DNA from: Kitasatospora setae KM-6054
Lineage (GTDB): Bacteria; Actinomycetota; Actinomycetes; Streptomycetales; Streptomycetaceae
Length of the DNA: 64,000 nucleotides
Direction of reading: 5' to 3'
Assembly: GCF_000269985.1 (NCBI RefSeq)
Contig: NC_016109.1
Location: 7,715,001 to 7,779,000 of the forward strand
Numbering within the stretch: the first letter of the stretch is position 1; every line of letters starts with the position of its first letter. The notes below the pieces were generated by a model, which was not told where the DNA came from, ran no database searches, and saw only the letters and a list, made by a program, of their open reading frames with translations. Positions 52,534-60,686 of the stretch are shown in pieces. A program made the position numbers and the translations under genes.

Positions 52534-52558
52534 TACCCGGGCTACCGACCATCATGCC
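52534..52558 (-). promoter_or_regulatory. SigB-type promoter of the sigma-factor gene
   Basis: On the minus strand GCAT (52558-52555), a 15-bp spacer and GGGTAC (52539-52534) match the streptomycete SigB consensus GNNT-N14-16-GGGTAC/T. It lies 40 bp before the start codon. Confidence 0.55.
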
Positions 52559-52720
52559 GGGTCTTCCTGTGAAGATTAGGTGAAGAAGGGATTCCGGCGT
52601 TCCGGGCGGCCCCGCGGTGTTCGGCCCGGGCGAACGCGCATGCGCCGCGACGGGCGGGGCAGACGGCCCCCGACGCGGACCGCAGTCGGCGGCCGCGCCC
52701 CGGCGGAGGAGGGAAAACCC

Positions 52721-53092
52721 ATGGGTCGGATCGAGGAATCCATCGAGATCGACGCGCCGATCGGCGCCGTCTACCGCGAGTGGACCGCCTACGCCCCGCT
52801 CCCCGCGTGCATGCGTGGCGGAGCAGGGCGCGGCGCCACCGCGACCGAAGTCCTGCCGCTCGACCGGATCGCCTGGAGCGGCGGCCCCGAACTGCCGGGG
52901 CACTCCGGAGTGGTCACCTTCCACCGGGTCACCGACCGCACCACCCGCCTGATGCTCCAGCTCGACACCGAACCCCACGGGCTGTGGGACCACGTGGTCG
53001 AGGGCCTGGGCTTCACCGACCGCCGGGTCATCGACGAACTCGCCGCCTTCAAGGCCCACGTCGAGGACCACCGGCAGCATCTGGCCGCCTGA
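52721..53092 (+). CDS. SRPBCC (polyketide cyclase-like) protein
   Basis: The 123-residue protein starts at ATG 52721 after GGAGGAGGG. ESIEIDAPIGAVYREWTAYAPLPACMRG is the typical SRPBCC beta1-helix start, followed by IAWSGGPELPGHSGVVTFHRVTDRTTRLMLQLD. The family forms a hydrophobic-ligand pocket, and the ligand is unknown. It is divergent from the sigma-factor gene and 90 bp upstream of the SsgA-like gene. Confidence 0.85.
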   Translation: MGRIEESIEIDAPIGAVYREWTAYAPLPACMRGGAGRGATATEVLPLDRIAWSGGPELPGHSGVVTFHRVTDRTTRLMLQLDTEPHGLWDHVVEGLGFTDRRVIDELAAFKAHVEDHRQHLAA

Positions 53093-53182
53093 CCGGCCGG
53101 CCGCACGGCCGGGCGGCCTCACCCGCGAACCACCCGCGAAACGCCCGCGAACCACCCGCGAGAAACGGAAGGGAGCACCGCC

Positions 53183-53578
53183 ATGGGCCCCGTCACCGAG
53201 CGGATCACCCTGCACCTGCTCGCCCCCGACGGCACCACCGTCCGCCTCGACACCGACTGGCGCTACCGGCCCGACGACCCGTACGCGGTGAGCCTGGAAT
53301 TCGGCCCGCGCGCCGCCGGGGCCCGCTGGGTGCTGTCCCGGGAGATGCTGCTGGCCTCGCTGCACGGGCCGGTCGGGGACGGCGACATCCACTTCGCGCC
53401 GCTGGACGACGGCATGCTGTGCCTGGCGCTCGGCGGCGCGGGCGGCACGGTGGTGCTCACCGCCGAATGCGCCGCGATCGCGGCCTTCCTCGCCGCCACC
53501 GCCGAACTGGTGCCGCTGGGCAGCGAGTCCGAGCGGATCGACTGGGACGGCGGACTGGCCGACCTGCTGTCGGCCTGA
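53183..53578 (+). CDS. SsgA-like (SALP) sporulation/cell-division regulator
   Basis: The 131-residue protein starts at ATG 53183 after GGAAGGGAG. DDPYAVSLEFGP, VSREML-like VLSREMLLASLHGPVGDGDIHFAP and the acidic C-terminal helix match SsgA-like proteins. These proteins are restricted to morphologically complex actinomycetes and help position septa and control peptidoglycan synthesis in sporulation. Which SALP subgroup it belongs to is not decided here. A 15-bp tandem repeat follows the stop codon. Confidence 0.9.
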   Translation: MGPVTERITLHLLAPDGTTVRLDTDWRYRPDDPYAVSLEFGPRAAGARWVLSREMLLASLHGPVGDGDIHFAPLDDGMLCLALGGAGGTVVLTAECAAIAAFLAATAELVPLGSESERIDWDGGLADLLSA

Positions 53579-53602
53579 ACGGTGCCGGGCCGACGCAGCG
53601 CC

Positions 53603-53656
53603 GGCCCGGGGCGCGGCGGCCCGGGGCGCGGCGGCCCGGGGCGCGGCGGCCCGGGC
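53603..53656. repeat. 15-bp tandem repeat (3.6 copies)
   Basis: The unit GGCCCGGGGCGCGGC is repeated three times exactly, followed by GGCCCGGGC, between the SsgA-like gene and the convergent PRC-barrel gene. The self-complementary CCCGGG core could also form hairpins. Confidence 0.9.
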
Positions 53657-53697
53657 TGCTGCGGTCGGCCGCTGTGGCGTGCGGGCGTCGGCGGGCG

Positions 53698-54054
53698 TCA
53701 GCGGCGGGCCAGCCGCCGTTCGCCGCCCGCGCCGGTGACGTACTCAAGGTGGTAGTGCGCGAAGACCTCGGGCTCCTGTTCGGCGGCGAGCACGTCGTCG
53801 GTGCCGATGGACGGCGAGTTCTTCACGTCGTTGCGGTTGAACGGCACCCGCAGGTAGCCGGGACCGGCCACCGCGTCCGCGACCGGGACGAACACCAGCC
53901 GGTGCCGGCCGGGCATGCCGATCGTGACGGTGGCGAAGGACGGCTCGTCGGTGGCGGTGTCGACGTAGACGTTCTCCAGGCTGCCGATCTTCTTGCTGTC
54001 CTGGTCGACCACGTCGTGGCCGCGCCACTCCCGGATGTCGGCGATCTGGATCAT
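53698..54054 (-). CDS. PRC-barrel domain protein
   Basis: The 118-residue protein starts at ATG 54054. IADIREWRGHDVVDQDSKKIGSLENVYVDTATDEPSFATV is a typical PRC-barrel strand pattern. The C-terminal AEQEPEVFAHYHLEY is common in actinomycete stress-type PRC proteins. The barrel is a protein- or RNA-interaction fold, and no enzyme function is implied. SigB-regulated expression would fit the neighbourhood, but no clear promoter was identified. Confidence 0.88.
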   Translation of the reverse strand: MIQIADIREWRGHDVVDQDSKKIGSLENVYVDTATDEPSFATVTIGMPGRHRLVFVPVADAVAGPGYLRVPFNRNDVKNSPSIGTDDVLAAEQEPEVFAHYHLEYVTGAGGERRLARR

Positions 54055-54196
54055 TTCGATGGCCTCCGTGCGCTGGGCTCGGACCGCGGGGTGCGTCGGT
54101 CGGTCCGTTCCATGCTCACCGACGGCGCCGGCGGGCGCCCCTCGGACGCCCGCCGCCGCTGCCCGGAGCGGCCGGCCCTGCCGGCTCCGGAGGCCC

Positions 54197-54670
54197 TCAG
54201 GTGGCGGCCCCGCCCGGGTGCGGCGGGAGCGGGAGCCGGGGCGAGGTGGGGGCCGGGGTGGGGAGCAGGAGGGCGGCGAGTTCGTCGAGCAGTTCGGCCG
54301 CCCGCTGGGCCTGGGCAGGGTCGGCGAGGGCCTTGGCCAGCAGCGGTTCGGCTGGGCGGGTGGCCCGGGCGCGGACGTACCCGCGGGCGAGCGCGGAGAC
54401 GGACAGCAGGGTGCGGCGTCCGTCGGCCGGGTCGGCGGTGGCGTCCAGTAGGCCGCGCTCGCGCAGGCGGGCGACGGAGGTGGAGACGTGGCTCTGGGCG
54501 AAGCCGGTCCGGGCCCGGATGTCCTGCACCGAACTGCCCGGGTGCTGGTAGACGTCCGAGATCACCGCGATCTCGCCCGGGGTGAGGGTCTCCGAGGCGT
54601 GGTCGGTGACCATCGCCCGGCCCAGCTCGGTGAGCCGCTTGCCCAGTCGCAGAAGCCGTACGCCGTCCAT
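54197..54670 (-). CDS. MarR-family regulator next to the CATCGATG array
   Basis: The 157-residue protein starts at ATG 54670. The winged helix is evident: LTPGEIAVISDVYQHPGSS, VQDIRARTGFAQSHVSTSVARLRERGLL and DPADGRRTLLSVSA. The C-terminus is Pro-rich. Upstream it is separated from a divergent methyltransferase gene by 347 bp. That gap is filled with copies of the palindrome CATCGATG, and a related dyad (CATCGG-TG-CCGATG) lies 32 bp before its own start. It is the obvious candidate to bind these sites. Confidence 0.88.
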   Translation of the reverse strand: MDGVRLLRLGKRLTELGRAMVTDHASETLTPGEIAVISDVYQHPGSSVQDIRARTGFAQSHVSTSVARLRERGLLDATADPADGRRTLLSVSALARGYVRARATRPAEPLLAKALADPAQAQRAAELLDELAALLLPTPAPTSPRLPLPPHPGGAAT

Positions 54671-54701
54671 GGCGGACAGGCTACCGTGCCGTCGGCTGCT
54701 G

Positions 54702-54715
54702 CATCGGTGCCGATG
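54702..54715. promoter_or_regulatory. Operator-like dyad at the MarR promoter
   Basis: CATCGG-TG-CCGATG is an exact 6-bp inverted repeat just upstream of the MarR start codon. It shares the CATCG/CGATG halves with the array on its right. Confidence 0.55.
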
Positions 54716-54746
54716 TATCGCTGGGGATGCATTATTCGTGACGTGT

Positions 54747-54952
54747 CATCGATGTCGGAGCATCGATGTCAGGACATTGGTGGCTGGGCATCGATGACGA
54801 GTCACGGGTGACGAGTCATTGGATGACGTGTCATCGATGCTCCGACATCGATGCTCCGACATCGATGCTCCGACATCGATGCTCCGACATCGATGCTCCG
54901 ACATCGATGCTCCGACATCGATGCTCCGACATCCAATGCGGGGTCATCGATG
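54747..54952. repeat. Array of 11 CATCGATG palindromes with a 14-bp period
   Basis: Exact CATCGATG octamers start at 54747, 54761, 54789, seven times from 54832 to 54916 every 14 bp, and at 54945. A degenerate copy (CATCCAATG) starts at 54930. The central seven form a tandem array of CATCGATGCTCCGA (54832-54929). The first two have the same unit in reverse orientation. The region between the divergent MarR and methyltransferase genes is much less GC-rich than its surroundings. Confidence 0.95.
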
Positions 54953-54965
54953 ACGCGTAACGTAT

Positions 54966-55010
54966 CGCCGCAGATGTATCTTCACAGATGCATCTGCGGC
55001 GATGTAGTTT
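54966..55010 (+). promoter_or_regulatory. Promoter with overlapping dyad for the methyltransferase gene
   Basis: TTCACA (54981-54986), an 18-bp spacer and TAGTTT (55005-55010) precede the ATG by 7 nt, so the mRNA is probably leaderless. CGCCGCAGATG (54966-54976) and CATCTGCGGCG (54991-55001) form an exact 11-bp inverted repeat across the -35 and spacer, a likely repressor site. Confidence 0.6.
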
Positions 55011-55017
55011 TGCGGAC

Positions 55018-55869
55018 ATGACGACGAACGAGGCCGCAGACTCCGCCCCCGCCACGCACCCCGCCGCCGCCCGGCTGAGCCCCGTCTCCCGCACTGCGCT
55101 CTCGGTGGCGCGGGTCCGCGCCTACGAGAGCGCCCAGTCGGAGCCGCTCTTCACCGATCCCTACGCGCTGGCGTTCATCGAGGCCGCCGGCGCTCCGCTG
55201 CCCACGGCGGGGCCGACGGAGCCGTTCGCCCGGGTGCTGGTGGCCAGGGGCATCATGCGGACCCGGTTCTACGACGACCGGCTGCTCGCCGCCGGGGTCC
55301 GTCAGGTGGTGCTGCTCGCCGCTGGGCTCGACACCCGGGCCCACCGGCTGGAGTGGCCGTCGGGGACGCGGCTGTTCGAGATCGACCTGCCTGTGGTGCT
55401 CGACTTCAAGCAGGGGGTGCTCGACGAGCGGGCGGCCGGGGCGCGCTGCGAGCGCATCGCGCTGGCCGCGGACCTGGCGGACCCGGGGTGGACGGAGCGG
55501 CTGCTCGCGGCCGGGTTCGACCCGGGGGAGCCCACCGTGTGGCTGGCCGAGGGGTTGCTGGTCTACCTGGACGCCGAGCAGGCCGCCGGGCTGCTCGCTG
55601 CCGTCGGCGGACTGTCGGCCCCCGGCAGTCGGCTGCTGACCGAGCAGGGGCGGGACGTGTCCGGGGTGCCCGTGGTGGCGGGGCTGGCCGAGATGACCGC
55701 GCTGTGGCGGGGTGGCCTGGGCACCGGTACCGCCGACTGGCTGGACGCACACGGCTGGCGGACCGACTTCACCGCGATCGACGCGTTCGCGGCCTCCCTC
55801 GGGCGCGGACTCCCGCCGGTCGGGGACTTCACTGGCGCCGGTTTCCTGGAGGCCCGGCGCGTCGCCTGA
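55018..55869 (+). CDS. PPM1/LCMT-like class I SAM methyltransferase
   Basis: I start at ATG 55018 (283 residues); an in-frame ATG at 54988 would lie inside the promoter. The family pattern is clear: PVSRTALSVARVRAYESAQ, RGIMRTRFYDDRLLAAGVRQVVLLAAGLDTRAHRL (motif I), LFEIDLPVVLDFKQ and VWLAEGLLVYLD. Such enzymes are widespread in actinomycetes and methylate small molecules, often in natural-product or resistance contexts. The substrate is unknown. Control by the divergent MarR protein through the palindrome array is likely. A strong hairpin follows. Confidence 0.9.
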   Translation: MTTNEAADSAPATHPAAARLSPVSRTALSVARVRAYESAQSEPLFTDPYALAFIEAAGAPLPTAGPTEPFARVLVARGIMRTRFYDDRLLAAGVRQVVLLAAGLDTRAHRLEWPSGTRLFEIDLPVVLDFKQGVLDERAAGARCERIALAADLADPGWTERLLAAGFDPGEPTVWLAEGLLVYLDAEQAAGLLAAVGGLSAPGSRLLTEQGRDVSGVPVVAGLAEMTALWRGGLGTGTADWLDAHGWRTDFTAIDAFAASLGRGLPPVGDFTGAGFLEARRVA

Positions 55870-55974
55870 AGCGCAGGAGGCCCCGGGCGGCCCGGGCGGC
55901 CCGGGCGTCCCCTGGCGTCCCCGGGCGCCCCCGAGTGGCCCGGGTGGAACCGAACCGCCGCACCGTACAAGCGC

Positions 55975-56012
55975 GTTCACCGCCGACCGGGGGCAACCGG
56001 TCGGCGGTGAAC
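55975..56012. terminator. Hairpin between methyltransferase and cellulase genes
   Basis: A perfect 16-bp stem (55975-55990 with 55997-56012) and a 6-nt loop lie between two convergent genes. Confidence 0.8.
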
Positions 56013-56031
56013 GGGTGGTGGGCGGAGCGGA

Positions 56032-57942
56032 TCAGGAGGTCGCGGTGCAGACCGCCGTCGCGGTGGCGGAGGCGGCGGCGTCGCTCCGGGTCGCCTGGAC
56101 ACCGAACGAGGTGGCGGCCGCCGGGGCCAGCGTTCCGTTGTAGGGCAGGTTCGTCGCGGTGACGGTCTGTCCGCTGCGGGCCACGGTCGCGCTCCAACTG
56201 CCGGTGATCTGGAGGGCGGTGGGCCACGTCCAGACCACCTGCCAGCCCGTGGTGGGCGTGCTGCCGGTGTTGGTGACGGTGACCGTCGCGGTCAGGCCGC
56301 TGCCCCAGTCGTTCAGGGCGATCGTCGCCGCGCACCCGGCGTTCGTCCCGCCGCCGTTCGTCGCGGTGGTCGCCGTCACCGCCGCCGAGGCGGCCGACAC
56401 GTTGCCCGCCGCGTCCTTCGCCCGGACGGTGTAGCTGTACGCCGTCGCCGCGTTCAGCCCGCTGTCCGTGTACGAGGTGGAGGTGGCCGAGGCGACCTTC
56501 GTCCCGCCGCGGTACACGTCGTAGCCGGTGACCGCGGTGTCGTCGGTGGACGCCGTCCAGGACAGTGACACGCTGCTCGCCGTGGTGCCGGTGACGGTCA
56601 ACCCGGCCGGAACGGAAGGTGCTTGGACGTCACCGCCGCCCGTGCCGCCGCCGGTCGATCCGAAGCCGGGGGCCTTGATCGAGGCCAGGTAGCCGTCCTT
56701 GACCGTGTTGACCGTCGTCCAGTCGTCGTTCAGGATGCCGCCGGTGTCACCGGAGTTGGGGTTCCAGGACCAGAACGTCCACTGGAAGGAGTCCGCGCCG
56801 GACGTCGCGGTCGGCCGCAGGTACTGCACCAGGGCCTTCAACCAGGTCTGGTCGACGGTGGATTGGAGTGTGGTGCCGAACTCGCCGACCCATACCGGGG
56901 CGATGTTCTGGTTGAACAGGTAGCCCCAGTTCTTGTCCCACACGCCCGGCATGTTCGACGGGAAGCTCGGGTCGGAGAACCAGGTCTGCTGCGCCACGCT
57001 GGTCGCGTAGTCGTGCGCCGAGTACACCACCCGGTTGGGGACGCTCAGTTGGACCGGGTACTGGCCGGCGCCCTGCAGGTTGCCGCCCCACCAGTAGGAG
57101 CTGCCGTTGAAGCTCTGCACGCCCTCGACGAAGACCAGCAGCTTCGGATTGGCCGACAGCACCGCCTCGCCGCCGCGCTGGGCCGCCAGCCGCCAGTCGG
57201 TGGCGAGGTCGCCGCAGCCCCAACACGCTGGGTCGTGGGGCTCGTTGTGCAGGTCGATGCCGATCACGGCGGAGTTGTTCGCGTACCGGGCGGAGATCGT
57301 CTTGAGGTTCGCCAGCCAGGTCGACTCCGGTACCGAGGAGGTGTACCAGAGCGCCGACTGCCCGCCGGAGTCCGGCCGGTGGCGGTCCAGGATGACCTTC
57401 ATGCCGATGCTGCCGGCGTAGTTGACCAGCTTGTCCATCACGCCGAGCGAGTTCAGGCCGACCAGGTCGGCGTTCATCCCGTTGGCGGTGTTCAGGCTGG
57501 CCGGGGTGGTGCCTTTGAAGATGTCGTCGCTGTACGGCATCCGGATGGTGTTGTAGCCCAGCGACTTCATCTGGTCGATCATCGACTTGTAGTCGCGGCT
57601 CCACAGGCCGTGGGCCACGTAGTTGCCGGTCTCGAAGCCGAACCAGTTGATGCCCGCGATCCGCACCGGGTTTCCGGCCTCGTCCAGGATCTGCCGGCCG
57701 CTGGTGTGCCAGTAGCCGGCGCCCGCGGCGGCTGTGGTGGCCGTGACGGTGGTGGTGGCGGCCGCCGCGGTGCTGCCGGCCGTGCTGGTGGCGGCGTGGG
57801 CCGCCGGGGCGGCGGGGGCGGTCAGGGTGGTGACGAGTGCGGCGGCCAGGGCCGCGGCGCAGCCCGCCAAGCGGCGCGACAGGCGGCTCGACGGACGGTG
57901 CGGCAGGTGGTGCGGCAGGCGTCGGCGCAGGGGGAGGCGCAT
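56032..57942 (-). CDS. Secreted GH5 cellulase with FN3 and CBM2 domains
   Basis: The 636-residue protein starts at ATG 57942 after GAGAGGAA. A long, Arg-rich signal peptide (cleavage near AHA, about residue 50) precedes the GH5 catalytic domain (about 80-415). That domain has Glu234 as acid/base (LHNEPHD) and Glu354 as nucleophile (VWVGEFGT). FN3 follows (about 430-515), then a family 2 cellulose-binding module (about 530-636) with its terminal Cys pair and aromatic residues. It is an endoglucanase acting outside the cell. Two CebR boxes upstream imply cellobiose-induced expression. Confidence 0.95.
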   Translation of the reverse strand: MRLPLRRRLPHHLPHRPSSRLSRRLAGCAAALAAALVTTLTAPAAPAAHAATSTAGSTAAAATTTVTATTAAAGAGYWHTSGRQILDEAGNPVRIAGINWFGFETGNYVAHGLWSRDYKSMIDQMKSLGYNTIRMPYSDDIFKGTTPASLNTANGMNADLVGLNSLGVMDKLVNYAGSIGMKVILDRHRPDSGGQSALWYTSSVPESTWLANLKTISARYANNSAVIGIDLHNEPHDPACWGCGDLATDWRLAAQRGGEAVLSANPKLLVFVEGVQSFNGSSYWWGGNLQGAGQYPVQLSVPNRVVYSAHDYATSVAQQTWFSDPSFPSNMPGVWDKNWGYLFNQNIAPVWVGEFGTTLQSTVDQTWLKALVQYLRPTATSGADSFQWTFWSWNPNSGDTGGILNDDWTTVNTVKDGYLASIKAPGFGSTGGGTGGGDVQAPSVPAGLTVTGTTASSVSLSWTASTDDTAVTGYDVYRGGTKVASATSTSYTDSGLNAATAYSYTVRAKDAAGNVSAASAAVTATTATNGGGTNAGCAATIALNDWGSGLTATVTVTNTGSTPTTGWQVVWTWPTALQITGSWSATVARSGQTVTATNLPYNGTLAPAAATSFGVQATRSDAAASATATAVCTATS

Positions 57943-58063
57943 CGGTCTCGTTCCTCTCTGGACGCGGGTGGGGGCGTCCGGTGGGGGTGGGGTGGTCCGA
58001 GACGTTCGTGGAACCGGGGCGCGGGATGGGGGAGAGGGGGCCCGGTCATGGCGGAGGGATAAT

Positions 58064-58077
58064 CGGGAGCGCTCCCA
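58064..58077. promoter_or_regulatory. CebR box 1
   Basis: CGGGAGCGCTCCCA differs by one base from the streptomycete CebR operator TGGGAGCGCTCCCA. It lies about 120 bp before the cellulase start codon. Confidence 0.85.
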
Positions 58078-58138
58078 CTCGTGCCGCTCACGGGCTCGCC
58101 ATATGAAGCCAGACAGTCCTTCGGGTCGTCAAGACTTT

Positions 58139-58152
58139 TGGGAGCGCTCCCA
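58139..58152. promoter_or_regulatory. CebR box 2
   Basis: TGGGAGCGCTCCCA is the exact CebR palindrome. It lies about 200 bp from the cellulase start and 142 bp before the divergent sugar-kinase start. Confidence 0.9.
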
Positions 58153-58293
58153 CTTGATGAGGGTTGCCGACCCGGGCCCGCTGAAACGTACATCGGTGAC
58201 TCGGCGGCGGTCCGCGCGTTGACTACGGGTGGGTCGCGATGATGGAGTCCGGACCGCCGGATGTGCGTTCGCCCTGTGGGGAGGCTGGTTTCG

Positions 58294-59232
58294 ATGGCGG
58301 GTCGGCAGATCACCGTGGTCGGGGAGTGCGTCGCCGACGCCTTCGTCGAGCGGGAGGGGGCCCGGGCGGGCGAGCTCGTGCTGCGGGTGCTGCCGGGCGG
58401 CGGCCCGGCGAACACCGCGGTCGCGCTGGCCCGGCTCGGGACGCCGACCCGGTTCGTCGGCCGGATCTCGGCCGACCCGTTCGGCGCGCTCTTCCGTGCG
58501 CACCTGGCCGGCTCCGGCGTCGATCTGGCGGACACCGTCGCGGCCGCCGAGCCCAGCACCCTCGCGCTGGCCGCCCTCGACGCCGACGGGCAGGCCACGT
58601 ACTCGTTCCACGCGGAGGGCGCCGCCGACTGGCAGTGGACCCGGGAGGAGTTGGACGCCGCCTGCCGGGACGGATCGGTCTGCCTGCACACCGGTTCGCT
58701 CGCGCTGGCCCGCGAACCCGGCGGCCCGCGGATCGAGAACCTGCTCGCCGAGGCCCGGCCGTACGCCACCGTGTCGATCGACCCGAACGTGCGCCCGCTG
58801 CTGGTCGCCCCCGACACCTACCGGGAGCGGATCGGCCGCTGGTGCGAACTGGCCGACCTGCTGCGCCTCAGCGAGGACGACCTGGGCGTCCTGCTGCCCG
58901 GCACCACCCCCGAGGACGCCTGCGACCACTGGCACGCGGCGGGCGTCCGGCTGGTGGTGGTGACGCTCGGCGAACGCGGCGCGCTCGCCTCGCTGGACGG
59001 CCGGCGGGTCCGGGTGGCGGCTCCCGCGACGCCGGTGGCGGACACCGTCGGCGCGGGCGACTCCTTCACCGCCGGCCTGCTGCACACCCTCGCCGCGCAG
59101 GGCCACCTCGGCGGCCGGCTCGACTCGTTGACCACCGAGGGCCTCGAACGGGCCTGCGCCTTCGCCGCCCGCGTCGCGGCCCGGACGGTCGCGGTGCCGG
59201 GCGCCAACCCGCCCTGGGCAGAAGCTCTCTGA
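58294..59232 (+). CDS. PfkB-family carbohydrate kinase (fructokinase-like)
   Basis: The 312-residue protein starts at ATG 58294 after GGGGAGG. It has both PfkB signatures: GGGPANTAVALARLGTPTRFVGRIS near residue 40 and DTVGAGDSFTAGLLHTLA with catalytic Asp256. Family members phosphorylate fructose, ribose or related sugars in the cytoplasm. The divergent cellulase and the CebR box facing this gene raise the possibility of co-induction by cello-oligosaccharides. A strong terminator follows 28 bp after the stop codon. Confidence 0.92.
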   Translation: MAGRQITVVGECVADAFVEREGARAGELVLRVLPGGGPANTAVALARLGTPTRFVGRISADPFGALFRAHLAGSGVDLADTVAAAEPSTLALAALDADGQATYSFHAEGAADWQWTREELDAACRDGSVCLHTGSLALAREPGGPRIENLLAEARPYATVSIDPNVRPLLVAPDTYRERIGRWCELADLLRLSEDDLGVLLPGTTPEDACDHWHAAGVRLVVVTLGERGALASLDGRRVRVAAPATPVADTVGAGDSFTAGLLHTLAAQGHLGGRLDSLTTEGLERACAFAARVAARTVAVPGANPPWAEAL

Positions 59233-59259
59233 GAGATCGTCAATTGCGCTGCCGGACAA

Positions 59260-59288
59260 CGGGGGTGGGCCGAAGCGGCCCACCCCCG
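59260..59288. terminator. Hairpin between the kinase and beta-helix genes
   Basis: A perfect 13-bp stem (59260-59272 with 59276-59288) with an AAG loop lies between two convergent stop codons. Confidence 0.85.
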
Positions 59289-59300
59289 CCCCGATCCGGT

Positions 59301-60686
59301 TCAGCTGAGCGGGGCGGACTTCCACACGCCGTTGACCCGCGCGTACAGCCGCCCGTTGACGGTGTCGACGGCGAGGGTGCCGTTGGCCGGGGTGCGCTGG
59401 AACGAGGCGTCCGAGACCGGCCCGGCGACCTGGCGCAGCGCCGGGTTGGGCGCGTTGGTGCCCGGGACGGTGCCGCTGGTCTGGGCGCCCTGGTTGCCGT
59501 AGGTGTTCTCCAGCCGGAAGTCGCCGGTGGAGGAGGACTCGTAGTACACGTGCGCGCCGGTCGGCGCCGTCCCGTACAGGCCGACCACGTTGCGCAGCGA
59601 CGCGGTGCTGCCGTTGCCGGCGAACAGGTCGATGCCCGAATTGACCGTCGCCGTCGAGCCGTTGGCGATCAGCACGTCCTCCAGGGAGGAGGCAGCCGGG
59701 GCCCAGCCGATGATGTTCTGGGCGGTCTTCTGGGCCGGGCTGAGGCTCGACGAGAAGTTGCCCGCGTAGCAGTAGATGTTCTTGGCGTGCACGTGCTTGC
59801 TGGACGCGTCGACCTTGAAGTGCGGGCCGCTGATCAGCTGCGAGGTCTCGAACTTGCAGTCCGTGACGTAGATGCCGTTCGGGTTGTTGGTCGAGCCGGT
59901 GCCGGCGGTGATCCACAGCGCGCCGGTGCCGAACGCCTCGAACCGGCTGCCGGTCACGTGCACCTGGTTGGTGTTGTCGGTGCTGGAGCCCCAGCCGGAG
60001 GCGGCGGAGGCGTTGCGCAGCCACATGTTGGGCGCGCCGGGGGTGCCGATCGGGCCGGTGCTGGACTCCACCACCAGGTTGTGGAAGCGCGAGTCCCAGA
60101 GCTCCACGCCGTCGATGCAGATGTCCAGGTTGCTGGTGATGTAGACGTCCCGGACGACGGTGTTGTCGTTGTAGTACAGCTCCAGGACCAGGCCGGTCTT
60201 GCCGTTGCCGTTGAAGCCGAGGTCCTCCACCGCGCAGTAGCGCCGGTGGGTCGCGCCGGTGGCGTCCGGGCCCGCGCCGGAGATCCGCAGCAGCGGCCCG
60301 TCGCCCCCCTTGACCAGCATGGACGCCTTGCTGCCCGCGCCGACCAGGCGCACGCCGTTGCCGCCCACGGCCAGCGCGGGCGTACTGGCGTCGGCCGGCT
60401 TCACCAGGTACTTGCCGACCGGGAAGTACACCGTGCCGCCCTGCACGGCCGCGGCGTTGATCGCGTCCTGCACCTTCGCCGTGTCGTCCGTCGAGCCGTC
60501 GCCGGTCGCGCCGTAGTCCTTGACGTCGAACCAGTCGGCCACCCCGCTCGCGGTGGTCGCCGCGGCCGCCGCGGACGGTGCGCTCGCCGTGACCGCGATG
60601 CCCGCGACCCCTGCCGCCGCCCCCGTCAGCAGCGCCCGGCGGCGGAGCGTCTCGCCACTGTTCCGCGCGGAATCGTTCTTGCCCAT
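59301..60686 (-). CDS. Tat-exported right-handed beta-helix protein (pectate-lyase-3/GH55-like)
   Basis: The 461-residue protein starts at ATG 60686 after AGGGGGA. A Tat signal (LRRRALLTGAAAGVAG) ends near residue 42. DWFDVKDYGATGDGSTDDTAKVQDAINAAA is the standard start of the pectate-lyase-3/GH55 beta-helix superfamily, with GGTVYFPVGKYLV. Asn/Gly/Ser-rich rungs follow to about residue 400. It probably acts outside the cell on a polysaccharide, but catalytic residues cannot be assigned from sequence alone. No transporter or second hydrolase gene is adjacent. Confidence 0.87.
   Translation of the reverse strand: MGKNDSARNSGETLRRRALLTGAAAGVAGIAVTASAPSAAAAATTASGVADWFDVKDYGATGDGSTDDTAKVQDAINAAAVQGGTVYFPVGKYLVKPADASTPALAVGGNGVRLVGAGSKASMLVKGGDGPLLRISGAGPDATGATHRRYCAVEDLGFNGNGKTGLVLELYYNDNTVVRDVYITSNLDICIDGVELWDSRFHNLVVESSTGPIGTPGAPNMWLRNASAASGWGSSTDNTNQVHVTGSRFEAFGTGALWITAGTGSTNNPNGIYVTDCKFETSQLISGPHFKVDASSKHVHAKNIYCYAGNFSSSLSPAQKTAQNIIGWAPAASSLEDVLIANGSTATVNSGIDLFAGNGSTASLRNVVGLYGTAPTGAHVYYESSSTGDFRLENTYGNQGAQTSGTVPGTNAPNPALRQVAGPVSDASFQRTPANGTLAVDTVNGRLYARVNGVWKSAPLS

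Noticed and set aside
54832..54929. Possible CRISPR array or plasmid-type iterons of a replication origin
   Set aside because: There are no spacers and no cas gene. There is also no replication-initiator gene nearby, and the repeats sit in a divergent promoter region next to a MarR gene, so operators are more likely.
54988..55017. Earlier ATG start for the methyltransferase
   Set aside because: It lies inside the predicted promoter spacer and the inverted repeat, and the added residues (HLRRCSFAD) do not resemble family N-termini.
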